Part shown: piece by piece, positions 1-10,509 of the stretch
How the letters are laid out: the number at the start of each line of letters is the position of its first letter
Position numbering within the stretch: position 1 is the stretch's first letter
NCBI GenBank assembly: GCA_016110215.1
Contig: JADWQD010000009.1
Coordinates: 1,862,093-1,926,092 of the forward strand
DNA length: 64,000 bases
Reading direction: 5' to 3'
Source: Capronia americana
Taxonomy: Eukaryota; Ascomycota; Eurotiomycetes; Chaetothyriales; Herpotrichiellaceae
Position numbers and translations under genes: made by a program
The notes under the pieces: generated by a model
Database searches by the model: none
Told to the model about the DNA's origin: nothing
Seen by the model: only the letters and a program-made list of their open reading frames with translations

Positions 1-927
1 TCTTGAGTCCGCCAAGGTGACGGCGCAGTGACGGCGGTGCATCCAGACACGCCAAGCATCGCGTACCATGAGCCGACTGCAGTTCGGAACGTTGCGAATG
101 AAGCAAGACTGGGAGCAGTGTCTTCAAAACGGGTGGCTCAACGAGGCTTTCTCAGTCCCGTCTCTGTTGCACTCAGTCTCCTGCTAATTTGCGCTTACTC
201 AGGTACCTCCCCTTCCACGCTGCGCCGAGTTCAGGCTTGCTACGATGCCAATAACCGCACGCCTTGTGATCGAGATGGCGGGGTCTCTTCCCTTATAACG
301 AAACTCTGTCCATGCGTCAACCGACGACCTTGCCTTATTCGCAAGACTAGAAGTTAATGGCCGGCTCCCCTCAATATTGCGACCAAACCGGTGGTGGCCC
401 ACCTCATTTCGTGCGAATAACGAAACGGATGGCAACGGGTTAACCGAAGAGCAAGATGATGGTCATACTCCTCAGGGGCGAGCTGAATTGAGACAGCAGA
501 GAAGTCACCATGCCTCGTTGTGGAACCGAGTGCTTACAGTCACTGGCCCAGCACACAATGCCTCTGTAGTGGAATACCTGAGGAGATTGTTGAATCGCCG
601 CCTTCAAACATTGTTGAGCCTGCTTGGAACGCCTGAATTGCATGGCGATGTGAAGCTGAACCCCCCTCGTCTTCGGCGACTTGGGCCTAGACATGGTGGA
701 GGAGGCCGTCGCGATTACCGCATTCCCTGGGCTTTTCCACAATATGACCGCGCTTGAACCATGCCCCTATTATTGTGTATCCGTCTGCATCTCTCGGAGT
801 TGACGAGCACGGTGTCTCTCCGTCGCGTCAGGTGATATCTCGCTGAAGCAACCGCCAAATTCATCCGCGGAGTCCGGGTAAAGCAGTCCCAAGGGTAAGC
901 ACTCGACAAGGACATGCCAGTCGACAA

Positions 928-951
928 GGACAGGGCCACCTGGCCCTGTCC
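928..951. repeat. Perfect 11-bp inverted repeat with 2-nt spacer
   Basis: The arms ggacagggcca (928-938) and tggccctgtcc (941-951) are exact reverse complements separated by cc. A 12-nt word, tcgacaaggaca, also occurs twice just before and into it (904-915 and 921-932). It could be a binding site for a dimeric factor or a small hairpin; no gene is clearly attached to it. Confidence 0.8.
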
Positions 952-2075
952 TCCAAGCCAGCCAACGAGACCGACTACCTCATACGTCCTTCCATGTCTG
1001 TCCCTACATAATGCAGCGTTCTATGTCCTAGGTACAGTAGGCTCAATGGAAACCCTCGCCCAAAGACATGGAAGATTCAGAATCAGCAAAACGGCCGCGG
1101 CGGACTCCGGCGGCCGCTCGCGCCAGAGAACGAGCGGTCCTGACTAACAAACTCGCCTACTCCTTAATAATTACTTACATTCCTGCAGGAACGTGGTCGA
1201 CGGGGCCGGCGAACGGATCTTGATACCTGCGGGAGCGTTACCGACTGGCATACATAATATCGACGAGCTCGTATGATCGTCCTGAAATCTGCGGCCAAGC
1301 AAAACTCGCGTCTCATGACGGAGAGCGAGCGCTGTTTGGTAATTAATCAACACATACCTGCCGATAATATCAGCGTTACCGAAAGACAGGGAAACGATAT
1401 TCGTGTACGAGGTATGTACCGTATTTGACATTTCAGTAACTACGCACCGTTACCGCTGATGTCCCCGCCAAGTGTATAGGTACCTCAGGGATTGACCATG
1501 ACTCACTGAAGTGCTACTTAGTACCTAGCTTGGCTATAAACTCTGAGAAGTAAGTACTTCGTACGAGTACATCGTACTGACCTGTTCAATCACCAGGAAC
1601 AATGCTCCCAAGGGGCCAAGATCTGGGCAGCCTGATATCGGAAGTACATTACCGAAGGATTCCGACCTTTTTCCTCTTTGGTGAGCGACTGCCATCTACG
1701 TGGGTCATCGCCCGTGCTTGTGTGTGCGCTTGTGCTTGCCAGCTGCGCTGGTGTTATCCGACCATCTGTGCCTCATTAGCTGCACTGCTTGAGGAACCAC
1801 GTCTCTCGCTCGATAAATGTGGTCTCGCACGCACACCTGAGAGAGACGTTCTGGACGTTTATGGAACCTCATTACCGCGGACTCGCGCGTCGTCTAGATA
1901 TGAATAAGAAGAATGCCGCCGTCCAAGAGCACAGAATCTGCAATCATGTATTGCACTTTATGGCAGCCAAAGCATCTGGGCAAGATTAGTCAGTGCATTA
2001 TCAGGACTCTCGCTTGCTGACAAAATTGCCCGGTACCGGGCTGGGTCTTTATGTACAAATTCATGCTTCCCGCAA

Positions 2076-2098
2076 CGAGCAGCGAGCAGCGAGCAGCG
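2076..2098. repeat. Short tandem repeat (cgagcag)x3
   Basis: Three exact copies of a 7-nt unit followed by a partial copy, about 215 bp upstream of the transporter start codon. A simple repeat with no visible function. Confidence 0.8.
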
Positions 2099-2313
2099 AT
2101 CGTCTTCACCAGGCTATATCACTCCTCCCGCCAAGTAGCTGCATCCCTGACTTGACTTCCACACAGTTGTGCGATCGGCAGCAAGGATCAGACTTGCGCT
2201 GAAGCAAGCAGGCGTGTGCAGAGGAAATTCTCACATCGCGGGCAGAGCATTTGGTTCAATCACAGACGAAGCATCGTAGAGCTCACATACCGCTTGCGCC
2301 CCAAGTCGCCAAT

Positions 2314-4142
2314 ATGGCCGACGACGCCGGGAAACTTCAAGCCCAAACTCAAGTCACTGAGCAAGGCGACGCGGTTGGATCAAAGCCGTCGCAGACGTTC
2401 GTCGAGCAATGGAGAGGCGAAATACGCGATCCTAACGCGGTCGGGAAAGCGTTGCTGCAGAGGGCTCTCGAGTTCGACGAAGCCCAGCTTGAGCGAGATG
2501 CTGTCAGGGTCCGGCGCAAACTGGACTTGATTGTGATTCCCATGGTATGCCTTGCACGGGGATGTATCTGGTGCATTTCACTCGGCTGATGACGGGTTGA
2601 TCAGATGATGATGACCTATATGTTCAGCTTCTTGGACAAACAGACGTAAGCAATACTGACAGCCGGGATCGTACGGCCCTGACGTCTCCAGACTTAACTA
2701 TTCCAACGCATACGGACTCCAGAAGGACACCAATATGAAGGGAGATGACTACTCCTGGGTCGCATCGGCACTTTACTTCGGATGGGTGGCCAGTGCATAT
2801 CCCTGGAACATCGCCCTGCAGCGATATCCCATCGGCAAATTGATCGGGTGTATGCTTTTCGTCTGGGGCGCGGTGTGCATGTTGCAAGCCGCCGCCTTCA
2901 ACTTCTCCGAGTTCTTTGCGGTTCGGTTCTTCCTTGGAATGGTCGAAGGATGTATCAACCCTGCTTTTATCATGCTCACTTCCATGCTTTGGACACGAGA
3001 AGAGCAGGCACTCCGAAGCTCGTTGTGGCTGTCCACCAACGGAGTGTCCCTGATCCTTGGTGCTCTGCTGGCGTACGGAAGCGGGCACGCCGATAACCTT
3101 GCGATTCCGAACTGGAAACTAATATATTTGGTAAGACGATTCCTAGCCATCGGCATCCATGGATTGACAATTCGTAGATCGTCGGAGCCATGACCTTTAT
3201 GTGGGGTTTTGTTATTGTGCTTTACTTGCCTGATGGACCCCATAATGCCAAGTTCCTCAGCGAGTACGAACGCATGGTTGCTGTGTGGCGAGTATCCAAG
3301 AATCAGATGGGGCTGAAACACCACAAGGTAGTCTCATACCAGGTCAGGGAGGCGCTGCTCGATCCGAAGACGTACCTAGTTATGCTTATGGGCGCTTGCA
3401 CCGGGATCTTAAATGGTGCTGTGTCGAACTTTGGCTCTGCCATAGTGCGAGGGCTCGGTTTCGGTCCACTCAAAACAACTCTCCTTCAGACACCCGCCGG
3501 TGCTTTTGAAGTCATTGGATGTGTGGGCTTTGGTTGGCTGGCGACCAAGCGGAATCTTCTCGGGTTCACCATCATTCGTGAGTGAACAGCCCCTCGAGGA
3601 CTGATCCTGACGCCGCGCTGACCGTTGGGGTCCCTTAGTGTCGTGTCTGCCCGGGCTCGCGGGTCTGATAGGTTTACTGACCATCAACATCAAACACCAG
3701 TACGGGTTGCTTGCCTGTGCGTGGCTGCAGGCCGTTCTTGGCTCACCCATCATATTGGGCTGGACGCTCCTTGGAGTCAATGTGGCCGGACACACGAAAA
3801 GAAGCACCGTCCTTGCGCTCTTCTTCATGTAAGTCATTTCTGTCCAACAACGCGGCTGACAACACTAACACCGGCTGGAGATTCTCTTGTGCCGGTAACA
3901 TATCTGGTCCGCATTTGTTTTTGCCATCCGACGCTCCGCGATACTTTACTGCGATCAGAGCTCTCCTCGGCACGTACAGTGCGCTTTGCTGCTTCCAAAT
4001 CGTTTACACCACTCTGTGCTATTTCGAGAACAAGGCTCGTGATCGGAAGGGACTCGTTGCTGAGAGACACGACGAACAGCTTCTAAAGGGCTTCGAAGAC
4101 TTGACGGACAAGCAGAACTTGCAATTCAGGTACAGAGTCTGA
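2314..4142 (+). CDS. MFS transporter, Dal5-like anion:cation symporter family
   Basis: Predicted 520-residue plasma-membrane permease of the fungal ACS/Dal5 group, which imports organic anions such as allantoate, nicotinate, pantothenate or ureidosuccinate; the substrate here cannot be told. Six exons: 2314-2544, 2605-2645, 2692-3130, 3178-3577, 3639-3828, 3881-4142. All junctions are GT..AG and the summed length is an exact codon multiple. After a hydrophilic N-terminus come the family signatures: a basic stretch leading into IVIPM, then LDKQTLNYSNAYGL, and a WVASALYFGW helix typical of Dal5 relatives. About 12 hydrophobic segments follow, with a central hydrophilic loop near PDGPHNAKF. The start at 2314 was chosen because the family usually has a short acidic tail before the first helix; an in-frame ATG at 2251 is possible. 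Confident in the family, not in the substrate. Confidence 0.88.
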
Positions 4143-4820
4143 TGGATCCTTGATATGGTCCGAGCGATACCTCGATGACGATAGAATATCCATCAAAGTG
4201 GTTAATACCGACAGCCGACTCGTACTGTGCATCACATTGTCTAGCTTACTGAAGTTGGCCAGTCTTTCCATTACAGGTCAGACCTTGTATTCAGGGAACT
4301 GTATACCCAGCTTAGTTGACGCATCCGGGACTAGGCAGGCTCATGGGCAGCCGCAGATAGTGACCTTTGCAGGCTCAAGGTCAGAATCGAATGCGCGTAC
4401 TGACGGCGTTGGCTAGCCATCGAAGTTCTTGCTCCCTGTGTACTTGGATCACTCTTTCAAACCCGGCCACTTTTCAGACTATCGGTCGGTGGTCTACGAA
4501 TGGAAGGTTGTGCAACAGAAAGAATAGGGGGTGGCTGGTTTGCCAGGAGGATGTGAAGGAACGAACATCCGGGGGCTTCGTCCAATACACGTCATATGAA
4601 ACACTGTCACGTGCGGTCCCCGCATTTTGGCGCATTTGGCCTTGCGCTTCTCCAAAGCACCCGTCATTTCATTCAGTTCCTCTAATGGTTTTGCCTGGGA
4701 GTCGAATGACCCCGGACACTGCACGACACGAATCGAGAACCAACAGGCGCCTGTCTTCCCTCAACCTCCAAAGTGTTCAACAATCCATGAGGACGCCGAA
4801 TCGCTTAAAGATCGTGCAAC
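4143..4820. other. Intergenic: transporter 3' end and Arl8 promoter
   Basis: No supported gene. A CACGTG E-box-like hexamer lies at 4608-4613 and a CCAAT word near 4582, about 210-240 bp upstream of the Arl8 start codon. They may be promoter elements, but the assignment is inference. Confidence 0.5.
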
Positions 4821-5436
4821 ATGGCTGGCTTCTTTACTTGGGTGTGGGACTGGCTGTTGTGGATGTTTTGGGCGACCGAGATGGACGTAACGATAGTCGG
4901 ATTACAGAATGCTGGCAAGACGAGCTTGGTGCGCGTCCTCGCCGTAAGTCGCGCGCTCTCAGCCTGCCGAAGCTGTCGTTGTGGGACTAACGAGTTGATG
5001 TCAGGGCAATGAGTTCACCGTGGACACTGTACCCACGGTCGCTTTCAACAAGAAGGAAGTGAAGAAGGGTCATGTCTCGATCAAGTGCTGGGATCTAGGA
5101 GGCCAGCCAAGGTTTCGATCGATGTGGGAGCGATATTGTCGCGGTGTCAACGCTATTGTCTTTGTTGTCGATGCTGCCGACAAGGACGCCATCCCCGTTG
5201 CGCGAGATGAACTGCACGCGCTCATGTCAAAACCCACGCTCGAAGCCATTCCCATCCTTGTTCTCGGCAACAAGTCGGATCTTCCGAACAAATTGTCGGT
5301 CGACGAGCTGATCGACCAGCTGGACCTAAAGTCCATCGTGCACCGAGAGGTCAGTTGCTACGGAATAAGTGCGAAGGAAGAGACGAATTTGCAAGCGGTC
5401 CTTGAGTGGCTCATCTCAAAGAGGTCAGGAAAGTGA
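4821..5436 (+). CDS. ARL8: Arf-like small GTPase Arl8
   Basis: A 184-residue GTPase of the Arl8 branch, which in animals and many fungi sits on lysosomes/vacuoles and links them to motors and tethering factors. Two exons, 4821-4943 and 5005-5436, with one 61-nt intron. Visible motifs are P-loop GLQNAGKT (about residues 27-34), switch I threonine in TVPT, WDLGGQ (about 70-75), the Arl8 signature WERYCRGVNAIV, NKSD for guanine specificity, and a C-terminal SAKEE. The N-terminus is a hydrophobic amphipathic helix rich in W and F without a Gly2, as in Arl8, which is N-acetylated rather than myristoylated. The length matches animal Arl8 (about 186). Budding yeast lacks this gene, so its presence fits a filamentous fungus. 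Confidence 0.93.
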
Positions 5437-6613
5437 AACCTTGAGGTCGGCAGAGTAAAGCCCCGGGGCTTTTTGATATTGTTCCTGCGTTGCGGCATCA
5501 TGGTTATGACAGTTACTTCAGCGACTGGCGCAAGGTTGGACTACAGCACGGGACGAATACGCATACGCATCGGCAACCTCTAATATTGGGCAACTCAGTT
5601 CATCTGGCTAGGCCAAAAAAGTGCCGGCGCTATATCTGCATTCGTGCCGCCAAAGAACATTCCGTGATGCTTCGAACAGCTGAAGAGCAATTAATGCTGC
5701 AAGTCAGGTGGCGAGCACGAGTGCAAGCGAACAACTTCGTCAGGCTTCCGTCACGGCACTGCGAAATCCGAGTCATCGAACCACAGCCCGGAATGACGCG
5801 TAGCCAAGCTCCGCCGCTGGAGCCGCCAAGCGGTGATGAAGATGCGGGCGCGTGTCCATGTGCCCTTGTTCGCTCGATCCCCCATCCAGTGGGAAGCTTT
5901 CGTGTTCACGGGTGGGTGAACTCGTACTCGTAAGAATACCCAGTACTGCCCCTGCCAGCATTGAATCGTGCAGAAAGCATCGGGAGTAAGGGGTCTGAAG
6001 CGCAGATGAGATGCCAAATAGTTACCGAGCCGACACAGGTGATGCCTGGGAACAGAGCTGTCTAGAGCCCGCTCGAGGCGTCGACGGCCAATGACGAAGT
6101 TGATGCTGCGCCACCGTCAAGACACTAAGGTGATGTCTGCAGGCTTCGGCATCATGGCGTCGGGCATTGTGTTGGCTGCGCCTACTTTCAAACATCTTGC
6201 TTCTTCATCGCCTGTCCTCTTCCCTGGCGACATCTATGTAACTCCATCACCCGGCGATTTCATCATCAACTGAACCCAAGAGTCTTGCTCTCAAATCGCT
6301 CTGAGCCTCGTTGTTGATTTGCATCAACAATCCATTGCGCCTCAGGCACATCGGCCAACCACCGCGGCGAGGGAAGGCTCCTCCAACCATAATTGACATC
6401 ACCATATCCCACTCTCACTGAGGCGTGGCTGCCGAATACGCAACCGCAACACAGCGCAGTCATGAGTTCCAAGCTTGTCGCAAGACAAATTTACGGCAAC
6501 GTGTCAGTCATCCCTTTCATTTATATACTAACCGTCACCCTTCCCTTCCATTCCCTTTAAGCGCACTCACACCAACTCGAGAGATCATCCCTATTAACAT
6601 TCTTTTTTTCAAC
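5437..6613. other. Intergenic region between Arl8 and RCR genes
   Basis: Small open frames only (for example 6091-6273) with no recognisable domain. Pyrimidine-rich sequence from about 6510 to 6613 immediately precedes the next start codon and looks like a fungal 5' leader. Confidence 0.5.
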
Positions 6614-7098
6614 ATGGCTAGATGCTACGATAGTAATGGTCGCGCCTATCGGTGCAACAGTGCATGGTACGATTGGGGCAGATGGGTTGCACTCGGCATA
6701 ATCATCCTAGGCGCATTCCTCATCTTCTTCCTCTTCAGGTGAGTCTCGCGGCATCGGCAAGTGACTGTGTGTTACTGACGTTGGAATGAAGCTTCTTCAG
6801 CTCTCGCCGACGACGTCGCCTTGGCAGACAGCCAATGTACGGCACAGGATGGGCTGGCCGAACACCTTTTGGTCACGCTGCTCCTCAATACAACCCGAAC
6901 TACCAACAAACGCAGCAATCCCATCAACCACCTCCGGCGTACAACCAACAGAACTCTGGAGGCTACTATGGAGAAAACCAAGGATACTTCGGTGGAAGAC
7001 AAACGGATCACGAGATGCAACCGCCGCAGACCGCCTACGCTGGCGCTGGTGCACCCGTCTATTCGGCACCAGAAGGTCCTCCCCCCGCAAAGAAATGA
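6614..7098 (+). CDS. RCR-family single-pass membrane protein (Congo red resistance / chitin regulation type)
   Basis: Predicted 143-residue protein from two exons, 6614-6738 and 6792-7098; an alternative acceptor at 6800 would remove three codons. The short N-terminus MARCYDSNGRAYRCN has the two cysteines typical of this family. One transmembrane helix follows (about residues 23-41), then a run of five arginines, the QPMYGTGWAG block common in fungal RCR proteins, and a Q/P/Y-rich tail. The tail contains PPAY at about 89-92, a PPxY motif that could bind WW domains of a Nedd4/Rsp5 ligase. Yeast Rcr1/Rcr2 are ER or endosomal proteins that bind Rsp5 and influence chitin deposition and transporter sorting. 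The orientation and the role here are inferred from those relatives. Confidence 0.8.
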
Positions 7099-8139
7099 TT
7101 GAGGTCCGGTGCAGGGAGATAGAAATGTGTCAGGTGCCGTGATTGGGCTTCTTTGGAGGCAATAAAGCGACTGTTCGAGTGGATCGAATTGGCTGGTGGC
7201 GTGTCGGGACGGATTGTACGATAACGACAGATCATGGTCTTGCTCAGGCTTTGGAAACATGGCGCAAGGAAAAGCAGCGATGAATTTACCTGTTGCCACG
7301 AATACGAGTATGAAATTAATTAGCACCACCCCACATCTGCTACCGGCGTATTTCTATACCAACGAAGCCTAATCATGTTCTCTCCCTTCGTTCTATTCCA
7401 GGTGCCGTCAAGGCCAAAAAAACAGTCCGAGAAAAGTCGCGCGGTATAGGTAAGAAATACCTCGCCCAGCTCAAAGAATGCCAGCCCATGCGAGCAGCCA
7501 GCAAGAGGATGATATACTTATCAAGTACCTCGTACCGAGTATTTGGGCAGCCTCGCAGTGCGGATATGAATCCCTGTTTGGTGGCTGGCCCTGGGCGGTG
7601 GCGGCGTGTTTCAGCTGGCCTGGAGATGCAGGTCAGGAGTGAGATCGCCTGCAAGTGTCCGCCACTGCGAAAACTGAGAGGTGTGATTGGCCTCACAGGG
7701 CGCAGAGGGAGCCCCCCAGGCTCTCCTTCGGTCACCACAGCCGCGGACTCGTGCCTTGTGGCCTTGCTCCGCCTCCCTGGTTACACAGACGTGCCTCATC
7801 CCTCGCGCTCACTTCAGATTCTTTTCATAGCACAGAACTCCGGCAAGTTCTCTTCTTTGTCGTTGTGTGTTCCCTTTCGTTCACAAGTCTTTCTCTACAA
7901 GCACGTTGCCATTACTTTCACTCGACACTCTCGCTCCACGTCCTGACGCTCTGTCACATTGACGGTAATTGCATTCATTGATTGTCGCAGCACTGTCCAC
8001 CAGCCGGCCTAGGTGACCTGCGAACTTCCTGTCTTTGGACTACGCGTGTCAACGATATCGCACACGAACGCGCATACATTGAATTCGACGACCCTCGTCC
8101 ATCACCTACAAAACTTCAGTCTTACAGCTCTCACTCAGG
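7099..8139. other. Intergenic: RCR gene 3' end and long leader of the next gene
   Basis: No supported gene. The 3' half is pyrimidine-rich (about 7780-7960), the usual look of a fungal promoter and 5' UTR. A gtacctcgtaccgagta word with partial dyad symmetry lies near 7526. Confidence 0.5.
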
Positions 8140-9263
8140 ATGGCGTCCCACCTGTACGGTCGCGACGTCGTGGCAGACGCCAAAGACACGTTCTCGAGCT
8201 GGGATAAGTGCATGGACAAGGCCTACTGCAAGTACGTAGTGAAACAGTCGACTACATGGGAAACGTTCTGACTCTCTCAAGATGGCCTGTCATTGTAGCA
8301 ATCGTCGTCGGGTCTCTAATCCTGCTCTCCGTCCTCTTCTGCGTTGCTCGCTGCATTTGCTGCGGTGTTGAGCTGTGTTCCTGCTGCGTTAGCTGCTTTA
8401 CCTGCTGCGGGACCTGCTGTAAAGGAGGAGGTCGAAGTCGGGATCGTCCTTCGAAATACAAGGACGACTACACTCGCATGCCTCCTACGCCCTACCAGGG
8501 ATACCAACCAGCCCCGAGCCCGATGGCCTATGGTGGCGCTGGCAATCCCAACGCCCCTCAATTTGCGACCTTTGACGATCCAAGCAGCAAGAGACTGGTC
8601 AACGAAGATAGTCTCCCGCACATGCCAAGCTGGGATACTGCCACGAAACGGCGCATCGAGGACACCAGTGCACCACCTGAAACTAAGAATGGGGACCTTG
8701 AAATGGGCAGGCTAGACTCGCAGCCGCAAAGGATGAGAGGAGGCTACAACAGCGTTCCCAACCCGGCCGTGTCACCAAACCCGGCACAGCCAGAATACTT
8801 CCGCAACGACACGGGCATGAACCACGCTTACAACCCGGACTTGGGTGACCAAAGATTACTCAGCCATAATGAACACGACAGCTTCCAAGCCGTCCCGCTG
8901 AGTCCACCTCCAACATATCGCTCGAACTCCGCTGCTCCGTCCATGGCTGGCAGTCAGTTCGCTGGCGCCGGCGCAGCTATTCCCGGCCCTAACAACTATA
9001 ATCGTGGTCAACAGCTTCCTCCGCAGCGCCAGCCCAGCTACCAAGACTCGTACGCTCCAAGCAGCACACGGTACGAGCCATCGCATAACGACTACATGTC
9101 GGATTCGAACAGGCTCAGCATGCCCATGCCGTATAATACCGGCCCACCAGCCCAGTCACAAGCACCATACCCACCATCAGAAGCGTCGCCACGCGAAAAC
9201 CGACCCCCAAGTTTCCTGCAGGTAGGAAGAAAGCCCATCCAAGGAAGCTTCAGGGAAGTCTGA
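8140..9263 (+). CDS. Fibroin-3-related fungal membrane protein
   Basis: Predicted 357-residue protein, exons 8140-8231 and 8282-9263. The start at 8140 restores the conserved N-terminus (YGRDVVADAKDTFSSWDKCM), which an ATG-only reading from 8208 would miss. Layout: short extracellular or lumenal N-terminus with two cysteines, one transmembrane helix (about 33-52), a dense cysteine cluster just after it (about 51-77, some dozen Cys, possibly palmitoylated), then a long disordered tail rich in P, Y, S, N and Q. PPTY at about 240-243 is a PPxY motif. The family is common in Pezizomycotina and has no established function. The architecture parallels the RCR-type gene just upstream, suggesting both may be ligase adaptors or wall-stress membrane proteins; that is inference. 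Confidence 0.8.
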
Positions 9264-10509
9264 ACACTCGACATTGAATCACATCGCGACGAGCGCTACC
9301 TCAGTATTCAGTAGACTTGAAGTCGGACAGCCAAAAAACAGAACCGAATCAGGCATGTTCGTCGGGCTCCGACAGCGTTCAGACGGCTAGCCCCGAGTGG
9401 CTCCGTCTGACAAAACCAGCCTCCGCAGAGTTCCAGAAGAGTCGCAAGTTTGGGGGCGGCAAAGGCCTGTAACGGCCGCTGTCAACTCTGCCTGCCCGCG
9501 CGAAACTTCCAGAACGGCGCATTACCGCGAATGAAGGACGCAACCGAGTCCGCGAGAGCGAGCACTCAGCACTCGGCACTCTTGCAGGGAGGGTGCAGGT
9601 GCCTGAAGTTGGTGGCTAGAATGGCTGAAACCACCGCATTTCACGACCGCGGCGTTGGCGGACACCACTCTCATCGGGCAATAGCATCACGATGACGCCC
9701 ATTGCTAGACCTCTCGGCATCATTTTTGGGGCCTTATACTATACCCACCGTGACAGCGCCGCTGTCAAACTTTTGCGTGGTTTTCGACATGAGAGAGAGA
9801 GAGAGAAGCTGCCCTGGATTGGGCTTGGGGCTTCCTGGAGATTGTATTTTATTGTACTCGGTACAGGATAGAAGCATCTTGGATTGTGCTCCGGATGGGA
9901 AGAATGGGTGACGAAGTTCCAATGAATCATAATGATTACAGTATCCAAACGCCCCGATCCACGCCGCCCAGACAAAGTGAGATACAGTATGTTCCATGGC
10001 TCTCGACAGGCACGACAGGGTTGTACCGGTGTTGGCGTTCACACTTTGGTGCCTTGTCAAGGCTAGGAAAAGAGACTGCACGCAGATGAAGTGTGTTTCA
10101 TCCCCAGATGATGGTATTGGTACAGGGTGGTATGAAGCACAATCACTGCGCCATGCTGCGCTGTGCTACGCTAGGCTGCCGTGCTGTCAGTCTGCTGCAA
10201 TGACAAGCTACTACTACTACCCGTAGCTACTGTAGCCAGCTTCAATGCTCAATACCGAGTCGACCATGCACAGTGCTTTTGCTCCTGCAAGACCACGCTA
10301 TGCAACCAATGTCTCCCGGCCCAATGCGTATGTGTATGTATGTGTATGCATGATGCAATTCCGCGCTGATGCCAAAAGACCGATCCCAGTCCTCCACCCT
10401 GCGACATGCTGAACATATCATCTAATCGGATATCCTCGCCAATCCTCACGGCGCTTCGTCCTCGAGGACCGTACATCTCGTTGCTAGAACCAAAAAGGGT
10501 CCGGTTCGA
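9264..10509. other. Intergenic between convergent genes
   Basis: This lies between the end of the fibroin-related gene and the last exon of TAF1, so it should hold two 3' UTRs. No gene is supported. A (GA)8 microsatellite sits at 9791-9806 and a gtatgt-type simple repeat near 10328-10350. Confidence 0.5.
9791..9806. repeat. (GA)8 microsatellite
   Basis: Eight uninterrupted GA dinucleotides in non-coding sequence between two convergent genes. Confidence 0.85.

Larger units (their letters stand above)
1..2313. other. Intergenic or unresolved region, no supported gene
   Basis: Only short, overlapping open frames on both strands, none with a recognisable domain or a splice pattern that extends it. 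It contains a perfect inverted repeat (928-951), a short tandem repeat (2076-2098) and a stretch around 1480-1580 rich in gtac/tacct words, typical of fungal non-coding DNA. The last few hundred bases must hold the promoter and leader of the transporter that starts at 2314. A diverged pseudogene cannot be excluded by eye. Confidence 0.6.

Noticed and set aside
2314..4142. Transporter taken as part of a nutrient or metabolite gene cluster
   Set aside because: Neighbouring genes (Arl8, RCR-type protein) are housekeeping and give no pathway context.
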